A program made the translations under genes and the position numbers. Below the pieces are notes generated by a model. That model worked only from the letters and a program-made list of their open reading frames with translations. It did not search any database and was not told where the DNA came from. From the NCBI GenBank assembly GCA_025677825.1, contig JAIXMO010000019.1, positions 1 to 64,000 of the forward strand: a stretch of 64,000 nt of DNA, in the 5' to 3' direction. The stretch comes from Helicostylum pulchrum (lineage: Eukaryota > Mucoromycota > Mucoromycetes > Mucorales > Mucoraceae). This document shows positions 45,665 through 56,561 of the stretch, one piece after another. Each line of letters opens with the position of its first letter. Within the stretch, counting starts at the first letter, position 1.

Positions 45665-46645
45665 ATGGCTCCTATCTCTGTCGCTCCTACTACCGAAGCT
45701 TATAACTTGACTGAAGAACAAGTTCAAAGCTACAACAAGGACGGGTTCCTCTTAATTCAAGATTTCTTTTCTACTGCTGAACACCAAACTTTAGAAACCT
45801 TTTGCGATGAATTCCAAACATGGGGTAAAGAAAAGGGTAAATGGATGCAATACTATGAGCACAATACTGTCAGTGGAAAAGATCAATTATGTCGTACCGA
45901 AAACTTTACCCCTTTCCACCAAGGTATGAAGGATTACGTCAACAGTCCTCGTCTTTTACAGGTTCTTGAAAGACTCCACGGTGAAAAGTATGTCTTGTTC
46001 AAAGAAAAAGTGAATTACAAGTTACCTGGCGGTGGTGGATTCCCTGCTCATCAAGACGCACCCGCTTTTGTTCAGTTTGGTCAAGCTTCCCATATGACTG
46101 TAATGTTTACAATTGATGCTACTACTGCTGCTAATGGGTGTTTGGAAGTTGTGCCTGGATCACATACCAACGAATGCGATAGAAGGATTCTCCCTCAAGA
46201 AAAGCATGATGGCTCTATTACAATGGACTGGGTTAATAAACATAATTGGGTACCTGTTCATTGTCAACGCGTAAGTAAGATTATAATTATAAGGAGAAAG
46301 AGCATTATAATAACATTTAATGCTATTTAGGGGTCCGTTTTGATTTTCGGTGCATATCTGGCTCATCGATCTGGTGATAACGTAACAGAAAATGCTAGAA
46401 AGGCTGTTTACTTGACATATAATGCTGCAAGTGAAGGTAATTTCCGTGATCACTATTATGACGAAAAGCGTAGATTGTTTCCTCCATCTTATGAACGTGA
46501 AGAAGGAAAAGATTATAGTAAGTTTTAAAAAACCAAAGAAAAAAAAATTCATGTATTGACTAATAAAACTTTAAATTTTGTTTTCATGTGTGTAATAGGT
46601 GAAGGTGCAATTATTTACAATTTGGCAACGCCTATTCGTTCTTAA
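45665..46645 (+). CDS. PhnY*/TmpA-like Fe(II)/2-oxoglutarate dioxygenase
   Basis: Exons 45665-46270, 46331-46517 and 46599-46645 give 279 aa, PhyH superfamily. Iron ligands are HQDAPAF (H-x-D) and the distal His in AHRSGDN, whose Arg would hold 2-oxoglutarate. KEKVNYKLPGGGGFPAHQD and CLEVVPGSHTNE are the usual flanking blocks. Length and motifs fit the PhnY*/TmpA enzymes that hydroxylate 2-aminoethyl- or trimethylaminoethyl-phosphonate at the alpha carbon, the step before PhnZ/TmpB cleavage. It is divergent from the PhnZ-like gene with a 501-bp spacer. Codon use favours C-ending codons as in the ADH gene, suggesting good expression. The substrate is not proven; phytanoyl-CoA hydroxylase or a choline-related hydroxylase is possible. 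Confidence 0.78.
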
Positions 46646-47049
46646 ACATATTTCATTTAGACAACAGAAAGTCTTTACGATAACCCACTTCTTTTCCCTC
46701 CCTTTTTAACCCCCTCTCTTCCCATATATTTTTTTTTCTATGTAATAAAAAAAATCAATTTTCCTATATATGGTCTAATTAATGTTCGAATAAGGCAATT
46801 GCTACGTTTTGAGTATTTCAATTTACAGACAGGAAAAAAAAAAAAGAATAATTTGACAATTCTCGGCCAATAGTCAATGTTGCATTTTTATAAAACATGG
46901 CTCTTTTTTTATTTTCTTATTGTTAAAAAGATGTAAAAAAAAAAAGTCAAGCTACTACGTAGCTAGTAAACTCCTGTCTTTTTTTTTAAGAAAAAAAAAA
47001 GACTATTTAGGTATAAGACCTATTATTACACTTATAAATTACCATTATT

Positions 47050-47084
<35 letters not shown>

Positions 47085-47289
47085 TTATTATTATCTTGTA
47101 AGCTCTTACTTTTCTTCCGAATATGTCATTCCTGGATTATTTCATATCAAAAGAAAAAAAATAGTACATAAACATCCTTGATGCATGCCTTAATTTTAGT
47201 ATTTGTATTCTTTTTTTCTTTTTCTTTTTCTTGTCTTTTTTACGTTTTTACTTATCTAAAAAAGCCTTTTTTTTTCAACCCCTTTATCA
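46646..47289. other. Low-complexity spacer
   Basis: 3' end of the PhnY-like gene, an A tract of about 28 at 47053-47081, and the T/C-rich leader of the next gene at 47200-47289. No gene. Confidence 0.5.
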
Positions 47290-48558
47290 ATGCAGCATCA
47301 ACATACTAACAAACTACCCTATGCTTCTTCTACTACCTGTGATTACAGCTACCAACAGCAAAGGCAACAACTGCATAATTTAATTTCGGAAGCTACTCAA
47401 AATGAAGAAGAAGACCCTTTACCTACGTTTGAAGAATTCCAAGGCATCATTAATGATTATTTAGGCAATCTAAGTCCCAAAAAGAGAGACAAGGCATTGG
47501 TAGATCATGCTCGCTACTGTCTTATTCAAGACGTCTTGAAAAATCCTAGAAATACTTTAATATCTACTGCTCAATTTAGATTTTGGGTCAAAAAAATGTT
47601 TCAACTTCAACCTGGTTCTTATGATCTCGTGTGTCATGACAATAAACCTGTTGCTATGAAGGAACAAATCTATGATATTTTGGTAAATGCGCATAAAGAA
47701 GCTCATCATGGTGGTAGAGATAAAACTTCTGCTATTGTAAGTTTTTTTTTTATATCGAAAATGCATTTACTGCATCATTTACTCACCCGTTTTCTTTTTC
47801 TTTTATAGGTAAGGAATCAATTTTCTTGGATACCAAAAGAATTAGTAGCAAGGTTCGTACGTCAATGTCCTACTTGCATTAGTAGAAGAAACGGTAGTCA
47901 ATCCTTAAGCGCATATACTTCAAAAACATCTAGTCCCAAAGTAGATTATACACCTTCTGCAAGTGGATCCTATTGTTATGATGCTGTAAATATGGCTGCT
48001 GCCGCTGCCGCTGCTGCTACAGCCGTAAACGCCTCCACACCCGCATTATTATACACACCCTCTTCTAAAGCAGAAAGTGATATCTCTACCTCACCTTCGA
48101 CCGAAAACACTTATAAACGATCACCTAATGATTACATTAACTCTAGCCCGTCACCTACCAAAAGACCATTTTTTGGTCAAAATGGGTTATTTGAGACGAA
48201 TGCTTCGTACGAAGAACCTCAAAGACATGTGAAATTAACTGATAACCAAAAGAATTTAAACAGTTACCAAATTCAGTCGGCACCAAATTCAAATCATTTA
48301 CCATTTTCTTACCGTCGGCAAGAATATATGCATTATTCTACGTATACCGAACATTCGCCATCCTATTACAACGCACTGATGAACTCCTATCATACAAATG
48401 ATAACTCTGGACTTTTAAATCAACATAATAACACGAGTGCATTCGTACCGTTAAAAGTAGATAATTCGCAAGGTAACTCACAGAAACAAATTAAGCCGTC
48501 AAATGCCACAAACCGTTCAAGTATTTTATCACATCACAATACTGAACCACAACTATGA
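47290..48558 (+). CDS. Integrase-type H2C2 zinc-finger protein, probable domesticated regulator
   Basis: Exons 47290-47736 and 47809-48558 give 398 aa. After a Gln-rich start comes an alpha-helical region (residues about 45-110). Then an H2C2 zinc finger of the retroviral-integrase type: NAHKEAHHGGRDKTSAIVRN, then QCPTCISRRNGSQS. No integrase DDE core, reverse transcriptase or protease follows. The C-terminal 230 residues are Ser/Asn/Tyr-rich with an Ala-rich run (MAAAAAAAATAV) and no domain, as in fungal transcription factors. The intron splits the zinc finger. The intact frame with long disordered tail suggests a host gene derived from a retroelement. It converges on the WOPR regulator gene. 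Confidence 0.68.
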
Positions 48559-48812
48559 TTTTTCTTTTTTTTTAAAAAACCACAAAAAAACTATTGTACT
48601 CCTATATATATATTTCATGATTTTTTCTCTTTATCACCCCCCCCTCCCCTTTTCTCTCTTTCTTATTTATTGGAAAAAAGACCATGCTTATGATATTAGT
48701 CTTCTTTTAACTTATGATGAATCAAATTTTTATTTTTAATAATCTTTTTTTTTTAATGTGTGTACCTTTTTTTTCTGCTTTTTCTTTTACCCTTTCAGAT
48801 TTTCCCTTACAG

Positions 48813-48846
<34 letters not shown>

Positions 48847-49203
48847 TTTTTAACCTTTTTTTTGGACCCCTTTTTTGGGGTCTTTTACAAATTTTATCTT
48901 GACAATTCGGCGATTATTATTTTTTACGTGGCGTGTATTGTTTTTGTTTTGTTTTCTGTGGAATGCGGGATACTTGTGCTCCATGCAACAAGCTTAAAAT
49001 TTGTTCTTCTACTACATTAAAAATGCTATTTTGTGTACACGCACACACACAAACATTTTATATTATTGATAATAAAGGAGAGGGAGGGTGAAATATATGT
49101 AAGTTTATTATGTATACTAAAAGAGAGAGAGAGATAAAAAAAAAAGGGAGGGAGAAAAGGCTATATATATAATACACGGTATTTTTAAACAGAAAAAAAA
49201 AAA
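48559..49203. other. Convergent 3' spacer with long A tract
   Basis: Convergent 3' ends of the H2C2 and WOPR genes. An A tract of about 26 bases at 48814-48842 and CT/GA repeats; no gene. Confidence 0.5.
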
Positions 49204-50937
49204 TTACATTTGTAACTCAAATTCATTCCATCCGGTACCCAACAATAGGTTCATGTCCAACATGAAAGAATTGGTAGCTATTTCAGTACGATTGGGTAAA
49301 GCTGCATGATTGATTGTATGAAACGAAGAAGATGAAAACAAATGTTGATGAGGGTTTTGACCTTGATGAAAATCATCGTTATAAACAGATGCATGGAATC
49401 CTCCTCTCGGCAGAAGATCAACAGGTGAAAAGTTCATGGACATATCATTGTTGTATTGTGCGTTTGTAATTTCCCGCTTATTATTAATGTTACTAAATGA
49501 TTTTGCTGAGGTAATATTGCTGGTGTTACTGAATTTTTTATCAAATGATCCATTGTTGTTTTGAATAATATCTACTGTTTTATACACATATATAATTAAC
49601 ATACTATTTATAAATAAATAAAAATTATTTGCCAACTTGCTTACCAGGTAAATGAGGTTCAGGTTTACTGTTCATGGAAATAAACGATTTTTTCATCAAG
49701 TTGGTCATCATGGCTGCCTGTTGCTCTTGTTCGCTAAGTTGAGTCGCATGATTATTGTACTGTGACGTGTTTAACCTTAATCCGTCATGATAGTTTATGT
49801 CTTTTGCTGGATATATGGCATTACTTGAAGAAGATACATTCTTTTTTCGAACCGTAGGCTGCATATCCTTATAAGAATTGAATGAGATCTTGTTTGACCT
49901 TGGTTCGGAATAAGAATTATTTTGTGTAACAGGTGTGTACAATCTATTGGGTGCCTTGGTGGAAGTAGTAAAAAACTGTGAAGGCTGCTGATTATTATCA
50001 ATCGATGAAATTAAATGGTTACTACTACTACTACCAGATGAAGATGACGCAAACGAAGATGGAGAAGATCCCATTTCGTATTGTGGGACACTGGAAAAAT
50101 CAGAAAATTTTCTTTTACTGTTACTATTTTGATATTCTTCCATAAACCTAAGTACAAAAAAGTTGTTAGTAAAAAAAAAGTCAAGAGAGAGAGAAAAAGT
50201 TTTGCTGTTGCTTCCTACCTATCATCCGAGATTTCTTCACTTAGGAAAATGGGGATACGGAAATTCTGTCTTAAACATAAACCAGGTGATACTTCCAATG
50301 ACGATAATTCAACGATACTAGAAGGAGTTTTAAGTCTATTGGATAAAACGTCTTCTTTACTATAGTAACTAATAATATGTTGCTGTACACCATCTACTAT
50401 TAAGGACATGGACTTCTTTATTAAACCATTTCTTTTAAACTTGTAAGAATTCTTGAGAGAGCCAAGAAGAGCCTTTTCACGCTGACGTCTCAAATGGTCT
50501 GGTGCGACCACATATCCGGTTGCTGTAACAGCTGTGGAACTGCTTCCAAGGCTACTACTCCGACTTCGCAACATCTCATTGTTATTGTTTTCATCAATAT
50601 TTGTTGCGCCTCCATGCATCATACCATAGTCTGCCGAACTACTACGAATTAGTTTCTTATCGTCTAATTCACGATAAATTAAGAAATTTCCCAGGATCCG
50701 AGATGGGCTCCAAACAAGTCCATCTGTCCAGCGCTTAATACCACTTTCGTTTTCATCAAAACAGAAAACAGATCCACTTTTGATTAGGTGACGTTCCTTG
50801 TCTTGAAGCCGTCTGGAGATACGTGGGATAATACCTCGCTTGCAAGCCTCGAATAATAAAAGTGAGTCTCGAGTGTTTTCAATATACCCATGAAACGTTG
50901 CTCGAACTGTATTTTGCTTATTCTTTTTGGATGCCAT
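49204..50937 (-). CDS. WOPR-domain transcription regulator (Gti1/Pac2/Wor1/Ryp1 family)
   Basis: Exons 50937-50219, 50147-49645 and 49574-49204 give 530 aa. The WOPR-a box is near the N-terminus: TFHGYIENTRDSLLLFEACK, RGIIPRISRRLQDKERH, IKSGSVFCFDENESGIKRWT, DGLVWSPSRILGNFLIYREL. WOPR-b follows at about residues 160-215 (GLIKKSMSLIVDGVQQHIIS, YYSKEDV, then LKTPSSI). The rest is Ser/Asn/Gln-rich. WOPR proteins bind DNA and switch cell type: white-opaque in Candida, mould-yeast in Histoplasma. A similar role in morphology is plausible here but not shown. Confidence 0.92.
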
Positions 50938-53436
50938 TAAATTATATATTACTTTTATATATGTATACGTATATCACTTATAAGAGTTGCGTGATAAAAG
51001 ATAATAGATTCTTTGTTTTTAGTATATACAATAATAAAAAAATTAGTGAAAAATAGTGTGTGAGAAAGAACAGGTGAAGGGGGAAAAAAAGAAGAAAAGA
51101 AGAAGAAAAAGAAAGAAGAGCTAAAGTGTGTATTTATATTTATATATACAGCAAAAAAAAATATATAAATAGCATGGTGTGCTCGTATTATGCGCACATA
51201 CGATTATATATGTCCATTGCATATTTTTATTTTACAAATTATGACACCTTGATTTATATTATGTATATAAAAAACAACTTGTACACATTTCTCAATATAG
51301 TATTTTTTGTACCCTATAAAATCGTACTGTACCTGGTTTTTTTTTTTTTTTTTTTTTGCGAAAGCAATTTACCAGTAAACTATTTACATTGAAAGGAATA
51401 TAAAACAGTCATTATTATTATTGTTTGGCTCACATGCCAATCTAACAATAAATTCAGGCACGTGTATGCATGATTTAACAGTTGGTTCGTTTGATTTTCT
51501 CATATTCCTGTGACATATACGCCTTGGTTTTTCAATATAAACCACGTTTAAACTTACATATATTCATGTCTCACACTTTTACAGATTTCTACCAAAGAGA
51601 AGGACTCGTGACTTTTTTTTTATCCCCCATGAGCAAACGAGAATTTTTATATAAAACAGTATAGACTACCTTTCTTGATAGAAATAAACTGTATCACATT
51701 GTACTCAATCATTGTTCAAGGAAAAAAGAAATTGGTTAGCGAACATGGTGTAACAAGTACGGCAACAACAAAAAAAAACTCGTTTGGTTATTGTGTTATT
51801 TATACTAATCATTTTTATTAAACTAACAGATATTATACTTCTTTATATAATACTTCTTTAATGAGTTATATATCTTAATGATCATAACGCCAAAGTAAAA
51901 AAAAAAAAAAAAAAAAAAAAAGGGGGAGATCATTTCTTAAGCTATCTTGTATAAGGAAAGTATATATGACGACTAATATGTTATATGTGATAGCCCCAAA
52001 TTCTTTTGAGTCATTTGAGAAGATCCCAAAAAGCTTCTTTATATACACCCAAAAGAAAAAAACTAGCCGTTTCAAATATTATCCAGCCGATTATTTCTAT
52101 TTTCATAAAGAGTATGTCATGCAGAATATATATACACATATATTTGCTGGATCCAGTTTTTGTCGCAAAATTGCAATTTTATTTCAAATACAACCGAAAC
52201 AAATATACAACAGAACAATGTTTATATCTAAATGATATCATATAACAGGTCAAAGATTTTTATTTATCAAAAACTTGTTTGTGTTACTGTAAACAGTATT
52301 TGGACTAGGGCAATTTGTAAACCATAACAAATGTGTATGCATATATAAATGTTACAGAATATCCGTTGCCTTTGTCTTGTTTATGACACTGGGGGCTATA
52401 TTTACACTCCTCTGTCAAAGTTGAAACGGTATAAATAAAATGCTACAAAAAAACAAAGTTATATGTCTAAGGAGCTTTATTCACGTGCATCTTTTCTTCA
52501 AAAACATTCCGTAATATCTTGTTACATACGGACATCATTCTTTTTAATTGAAAAAAAAAAAATCAATCAAGTTTTAAGGCGTTCCTTTTTTTAAAAAAAA
52601 ACAGCGTACCTGTTTTTTATTTGAAAGATCAGGCATACACACACAAAAAACACTCTAAAAAAAAGGGTGACCAAGTTCTCAGGACATTTTAGTTTCACTG
52701 GGGCCATATACGCAAAAAAATAAATACGAAACAAAAAAAAAAACCTTGGAATGATGGTGGAACTCTCTTTCCGCTCAATAGATATTCCGATAGATCTTAT
52801 TTGTGTAATAATTATTTTCTGTTTATATCAATAACTACCATGGGGCTGAAAAGATTATCTAGATCGTAATAAGCGTTTTTTATTTCTTCAATAGTGTAGA
52901 TCTGACAGTTATTATATTTTATTGCTGTAGGTGGTATAGTAAATCTGCTTCAGTTGATCATACCATCCAAAAAAAGAAACGCGAAACCAAAGTTTTACTG
53001 GTGATACCATAAAAACTTTGATACGACGCTAAAAAAATTATTCACAAAATATGCAATTTATTTCCGTGCTTGAATTTTGTTAATTGAGTCTGTTCCAAGT
53101 AACAGATAATAAAAGAAAGCTTTCGATGACATCTGTGCTGTGTAAATCAGTGATATACCTTTCTTTTTAGGGCCTTGTGTCTTAACGGCTAATAACTCCG
53201 TTTTCCTTTTTTTTGTTATTGACCCATTTTCGTTACTAAAGTAAAAAAAAAAATAGGGCGCAGTTTTTTTGTAATAGCGATTCAGTGAAACTATGCTAGT
53301 ACACATCAAAATGGAAAATCAACGAGATCATACATGAAGATCTGACTATAGATCCAAAAATAAAATCTTTCTTTAAAGTGATAAACTTACGATTCTTCCC
53401 CTTGTAATAATATAATATGAGATTATTACTTATAGC
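50938..53436. other. Gene-poor AT-rich region
   Basis: About 2.5 kb with promoter-side DNA of the WOPR gene (purine/T-rich to 51120), T and A tracts (51338-51357, 51898-51921) and no ORF with a domain. Long upstream regions are common for WOPR regulators. Confidence 0.45.
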
Positions 53437-54170
53437 TTGTTTTTTCATGTATTAGTCTACTCTAAGCTTAAAAATATAGATATTTTAACATTTGACAGAA
53501 TATTCAGTTATAAACATGCGTCAGAAAAGAGAAAAGGGTCCGTACTTCACCGATTTTGTTGGAGAAATGGTCAAGATTTACCTATTGTAATTGTTGTAGA
53601 CTATAAAGGATATATTTCGTCTCTTTCTTTGGTGAAGAGACGAAAGAAGGTGGTTTGCTTACATTTGCAGAGCCAATGATTATTGTCTTTGTCTTAACAA
53701 AAATGAGCTTTATGTAAGCATGATTGGATTTTTAATATTTTATGTAATAGTGTTCTGTATAAAAAAAACATGTTCAAAAGTCTAGCATCTAGCAAGATCC
53801 ATATAAAGAGATTAGATAATTGAAAGAGACTGGTTGCGTATTAACGAGGTTAATACACGACACTTTGAATGGTTTTTTGAAGAAAGCTACTGCCTCTACC
53901 AATTTGAGCTACGGTATACACTGTTTACTTGCTGTTCTTATGGAAAAATTTATGGCCAACAATATAATCGGTTACATTCGGAAACATCTCCATCGATACA
54001 GAATTATGGAGAAAGATGATTTCCAGCAACTCTATGCGTGACGGCCTTTGTCAAAGCGCAAGACTTTGATTTCTCTAACGGTTGTCAAATACCTGATTAT
54101 GTATGGTTGAATTTTTTACTCGTCAATTAAACTTCGATAATAACAGTATCTGATTTGAAGTGGAATACGT
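53437..54170 (+). pseudogene. Decayed unidentified plus-strand gene
   Basis: Two coding-like pieces. The first, at about 53437-53679, reads HRFCWRNGQDLPIVIVVDYK. The second, at about 53834-54130, alternates frames: DWLRINEVNTRHFEWFFEES and, after a stop, FVKAQDFDFSNGCQIPDYVW. Frameshifts and stops throughout. No family recognised; probably a transposon or multigene-family relic like those at 10 and 28 kb. Confidence 0.3.
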
Positions 54171-54714
54171 GGACCCTGATATTTCTAAAGCAAAGTCTCT
54201 ACTACTCCCGCCAGAAATGATGTATCCTTTGGTATGGGAAAACATTTACGTGCAGGTAATTTATTTATATAGGTCGTTTATTTGCTAATTAAGAAATAAA
54301 AATGTCTTGCTCACCTTTTATGAAACTTGGAAAGAAACCTATTTTAGTAGACATATAACCAGTACCATAACTTCTAATAGTGAGGAACCTTTAATATTCA
54401 CTGCCAAAAAAATAATTTTCATAATGCCTACCTATTAATATAAAATAATAAAAGCAACATCGTACTTGCTCTTTATCTTACATAGTAATGTCAAATAAAT
54501 TGTAAGCAACTTTTTAAAAAGTATCAGTTAGCCAGTAAATATTTTGCTTTAATAATCAAGCTGATCTAAGCAAATAATTCGTTTCATGTATGTTTTCACT
54601 CGTCGTTAACCTGAAATAAAATAAGGAGTAATATTCAAAAAAGAGTTTATTATTCACAATCCTTGTATTTTTTTAATGTTTATCACCTTTTCTTTACTTT
54701 ATTTTTTTGAAACT
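54171..54714. other. AT-rich spacer before the F-box relic
   Basis: No coding sequence recognised. T/A-rich with a short C/T-rich leader just before 54715. Confidence 0.4.
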
Positions 54715-55382
54715 ATGTATAATCTACCTTCAGAAATATTTGAAAAATATTTCACTATTTAAATCAAAAAGACCTTGAAACATGTTACTTTGTTTGTAAG
54801 GATTGGTATTCCATAGCTATTCCGTTAAACTGGGAAGACGTGAAACTGAACGATTCTAAAATTGGTCTCGTAAAATCTCACTTAAACGATTCCTACTGCA
54901 TCGAATATTTGAAATACGGTCATCTTATCAAAAAGTTAATTATTATCAGAGAGTCTGAACTTTTTAATAAATTCAGCAAAAAAGAAATATTACTGTTATT
55001 GAACCAGTTACCTAATTTAGGCGAGATTGACATAGGCAGCAGCAAGTACTGTAACGATTACCTTGGATTTTTTCTAGATGCTGATAAACAGAGTATTAGC
55101 AAGATTACTGTCGGATCATCTGGCCCTTTCTTGAATGCTGACTACTCTTATGATCTGCATTTTTTGGCTTGTTACAAATTTCGGGATTCTATTTCTTGTA
55201 TGGCTTTACATTATTGTAAGAGCACGCTTAATTTTAACTCTCAAGAAATCAATGTCCTTAATTCGTTGACTCAGTTCAAGGGTTTAACACAACCGGTGTT
55301 CTACAATAAATACGATATGAACTTGACGCCATATTATGTACAAGACGTTTGTCCCAGATTGATCCAATTAAAAAAAACTTGA
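54715..55382 (+). pseudogene. F-box protein copy, frameshifted and truncated
   Basis: Starts MYNLPSEIFEKYF, an F-box beginning, but a single-base deletion near 54747 relative to the intact minus-strand copy shifts the frame to a stop. The other frame then continues (LNQKDLETCYFVCKDWYSIA, LVKSHLNDS, LTQFKGLTQPVFYNKYDMNL) to YYVQDVCPRLIQLKK and a stop at 55382. It is about 70-90% similar in blocks to 55334-56221 (-) and ends where that copy's 3' end begins, in opposite orientation. A long in-frame ORF from 54840 remains, so a shortened product without F-box cannot be excluded. Confidence 0.7.
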
Positions 55383-56221
55383 CTAAGAATCTTGATGCTA
55401 GAGATAAGTAATTGATTTGGGAAACAATCTATAAGGATTCTCGTATACGTAGCCGATAGAGATGGAAACTCTAAGTCTAGATGACTCAAACAGGTGCTAA
55501 AGTTTATATTCATTTGGCTATTTGTATCCAGAAGATGTTGCATGGCACTTTCGGAAATTGAGTAATCACTGAAGAATGTAAAGTGCTTCAATCTGAGACA
55601 AACGTCTTGTACATGATATGGCATCAAGTTCATATCATGTTTATTGTAGAACACCGGTTGTGTTAATTGCTTGAACTGTGTTAATGAATTTAATATGTTG
55701 ATTTGCTGGGGGTTGAAGTTAATTGTGCTTTTATTACAAACTAATTCCATACTGGAAATGGAGCTGCGAAATTTGTAACACACTGAAAAGCATAAATCAA
55801 GAGGATAGTTTTCATATCCAATATAAATCTTGTTAATATGCTGCATTTCAGCATCTAACAAATCTCTCAGGTACATCTTAATATGATTGGTGTAGCTCAT
55901 ATCAATCTCGCTTAAGTTTAGTAACCGGTTCAGCAACAGTAATAGTTCTGGCTTACTGAGAGGTATATAAAATGGGCTAGGCGGGCAATCGATTTTTATA
56001 CTTATGATTAGGTGACCATACTTGAAGTATTGGTAGTAATTGGAATCATTCAAATGAGATTTCACGAGAACAACTTTATCATTTGGTAGTCTTACGCTTT
56101 CCCAGTTCAACGGAGTAGCTACTGGATACCAACGCTTGCAAACAAAGTAACATGCTTGAAGGTCTTCTTGATTTAAATATAAAAAGATTTTTTTGAATAG
56201 TTCGGATGGTAGATTATTCAT
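55334..56221 (-). CDS. F-box protein with degenerate leucine-rich region
   Basis: Single exon, 295 aa. The N-terminal F-box is clear: NLPSELFKKIFLYLNQEDLQ, ACYFVCKRWYPVATPLNW. The rest resembles short LRR-like strands (LLLLLNRLLNLSEIDMSY, INILNSLTQFKQLTQPVF). F-box proteins recruit substrates to SCF ubiquitin ligases. The last 15-17 codons (55334-55380) are antisense to the end of the plus-strand copy, so the C-terminus was replaced by the inverted-duplication junction and the protein is probably truncated relative to its family. A Mucorales F-box family of similar genes exists as far as I know. Confidence 0.75.
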   Translation of the reverse strand: MNNLPSELFKKIFLYLNQEDLQACYFVCKRWYPVATPLNWESVRLPNDKVVLVKSHLNDSNYYQYFKYGHLIISIKIDCPPSPFYIPLSKPELLLLLNRLLNLSEIDMSYTNHIKMYLRDLLDAEMQHINKIYIGYENYPLDLCFSVCYKFRSSISSMELVCNKSTINFNPQQINILNSLTQFKQLTQPVFYNKHDMNLMPYHVQDVCLRLKHFTFFSDYSISESAMQHLLDTNSQMNINFSTCLSHLDLEFPSLSATYTRILIDCFPNQLLISSIKILSQVFFNWINLGQTSCT

Positions 56222-56561
56222 TGCTTCAAAAGATATAGATAAAAAGTGAAAAGTGTTAAAAAGAAAGAGGTGTCGAATAACAATCTTCTACTCACGGATA
56301 TATAAATAAACAAGATTAATACCTGTTTCAAAAATATTTATTAATCGCGTATTTATCACACACATTTTCGTAGCATAACATCATTTCTTTCCGTAAGCCT
56401 AAAAACATAACACGCTGATTTTACTTGAAAAACTTTAAACGCGTCCAAAAAAAAACTGAGCTTAAATAAAAACTCCCATCCACGTCATTGAAAAAAATTG
56501 GTCCTAAAGAAAACATCATGCATTTATCAAAATACTCTTTTCTTTCGCGTATACACACACC
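56222..56561. other. Divergent spacer of F-box and Ubp14 genes
   Basis: About 340 bases shared by two divergent promoters; no gene. Confidence 0.5.

Noticed and set aside
51126..52245. Small ORFs of 60-90 codons between 51 and 52.3 kb
   Set aside because: Tyr/Ile/Phe-rich compositions typical of AT-rich non-coding DNA, no domain and no splice logic.
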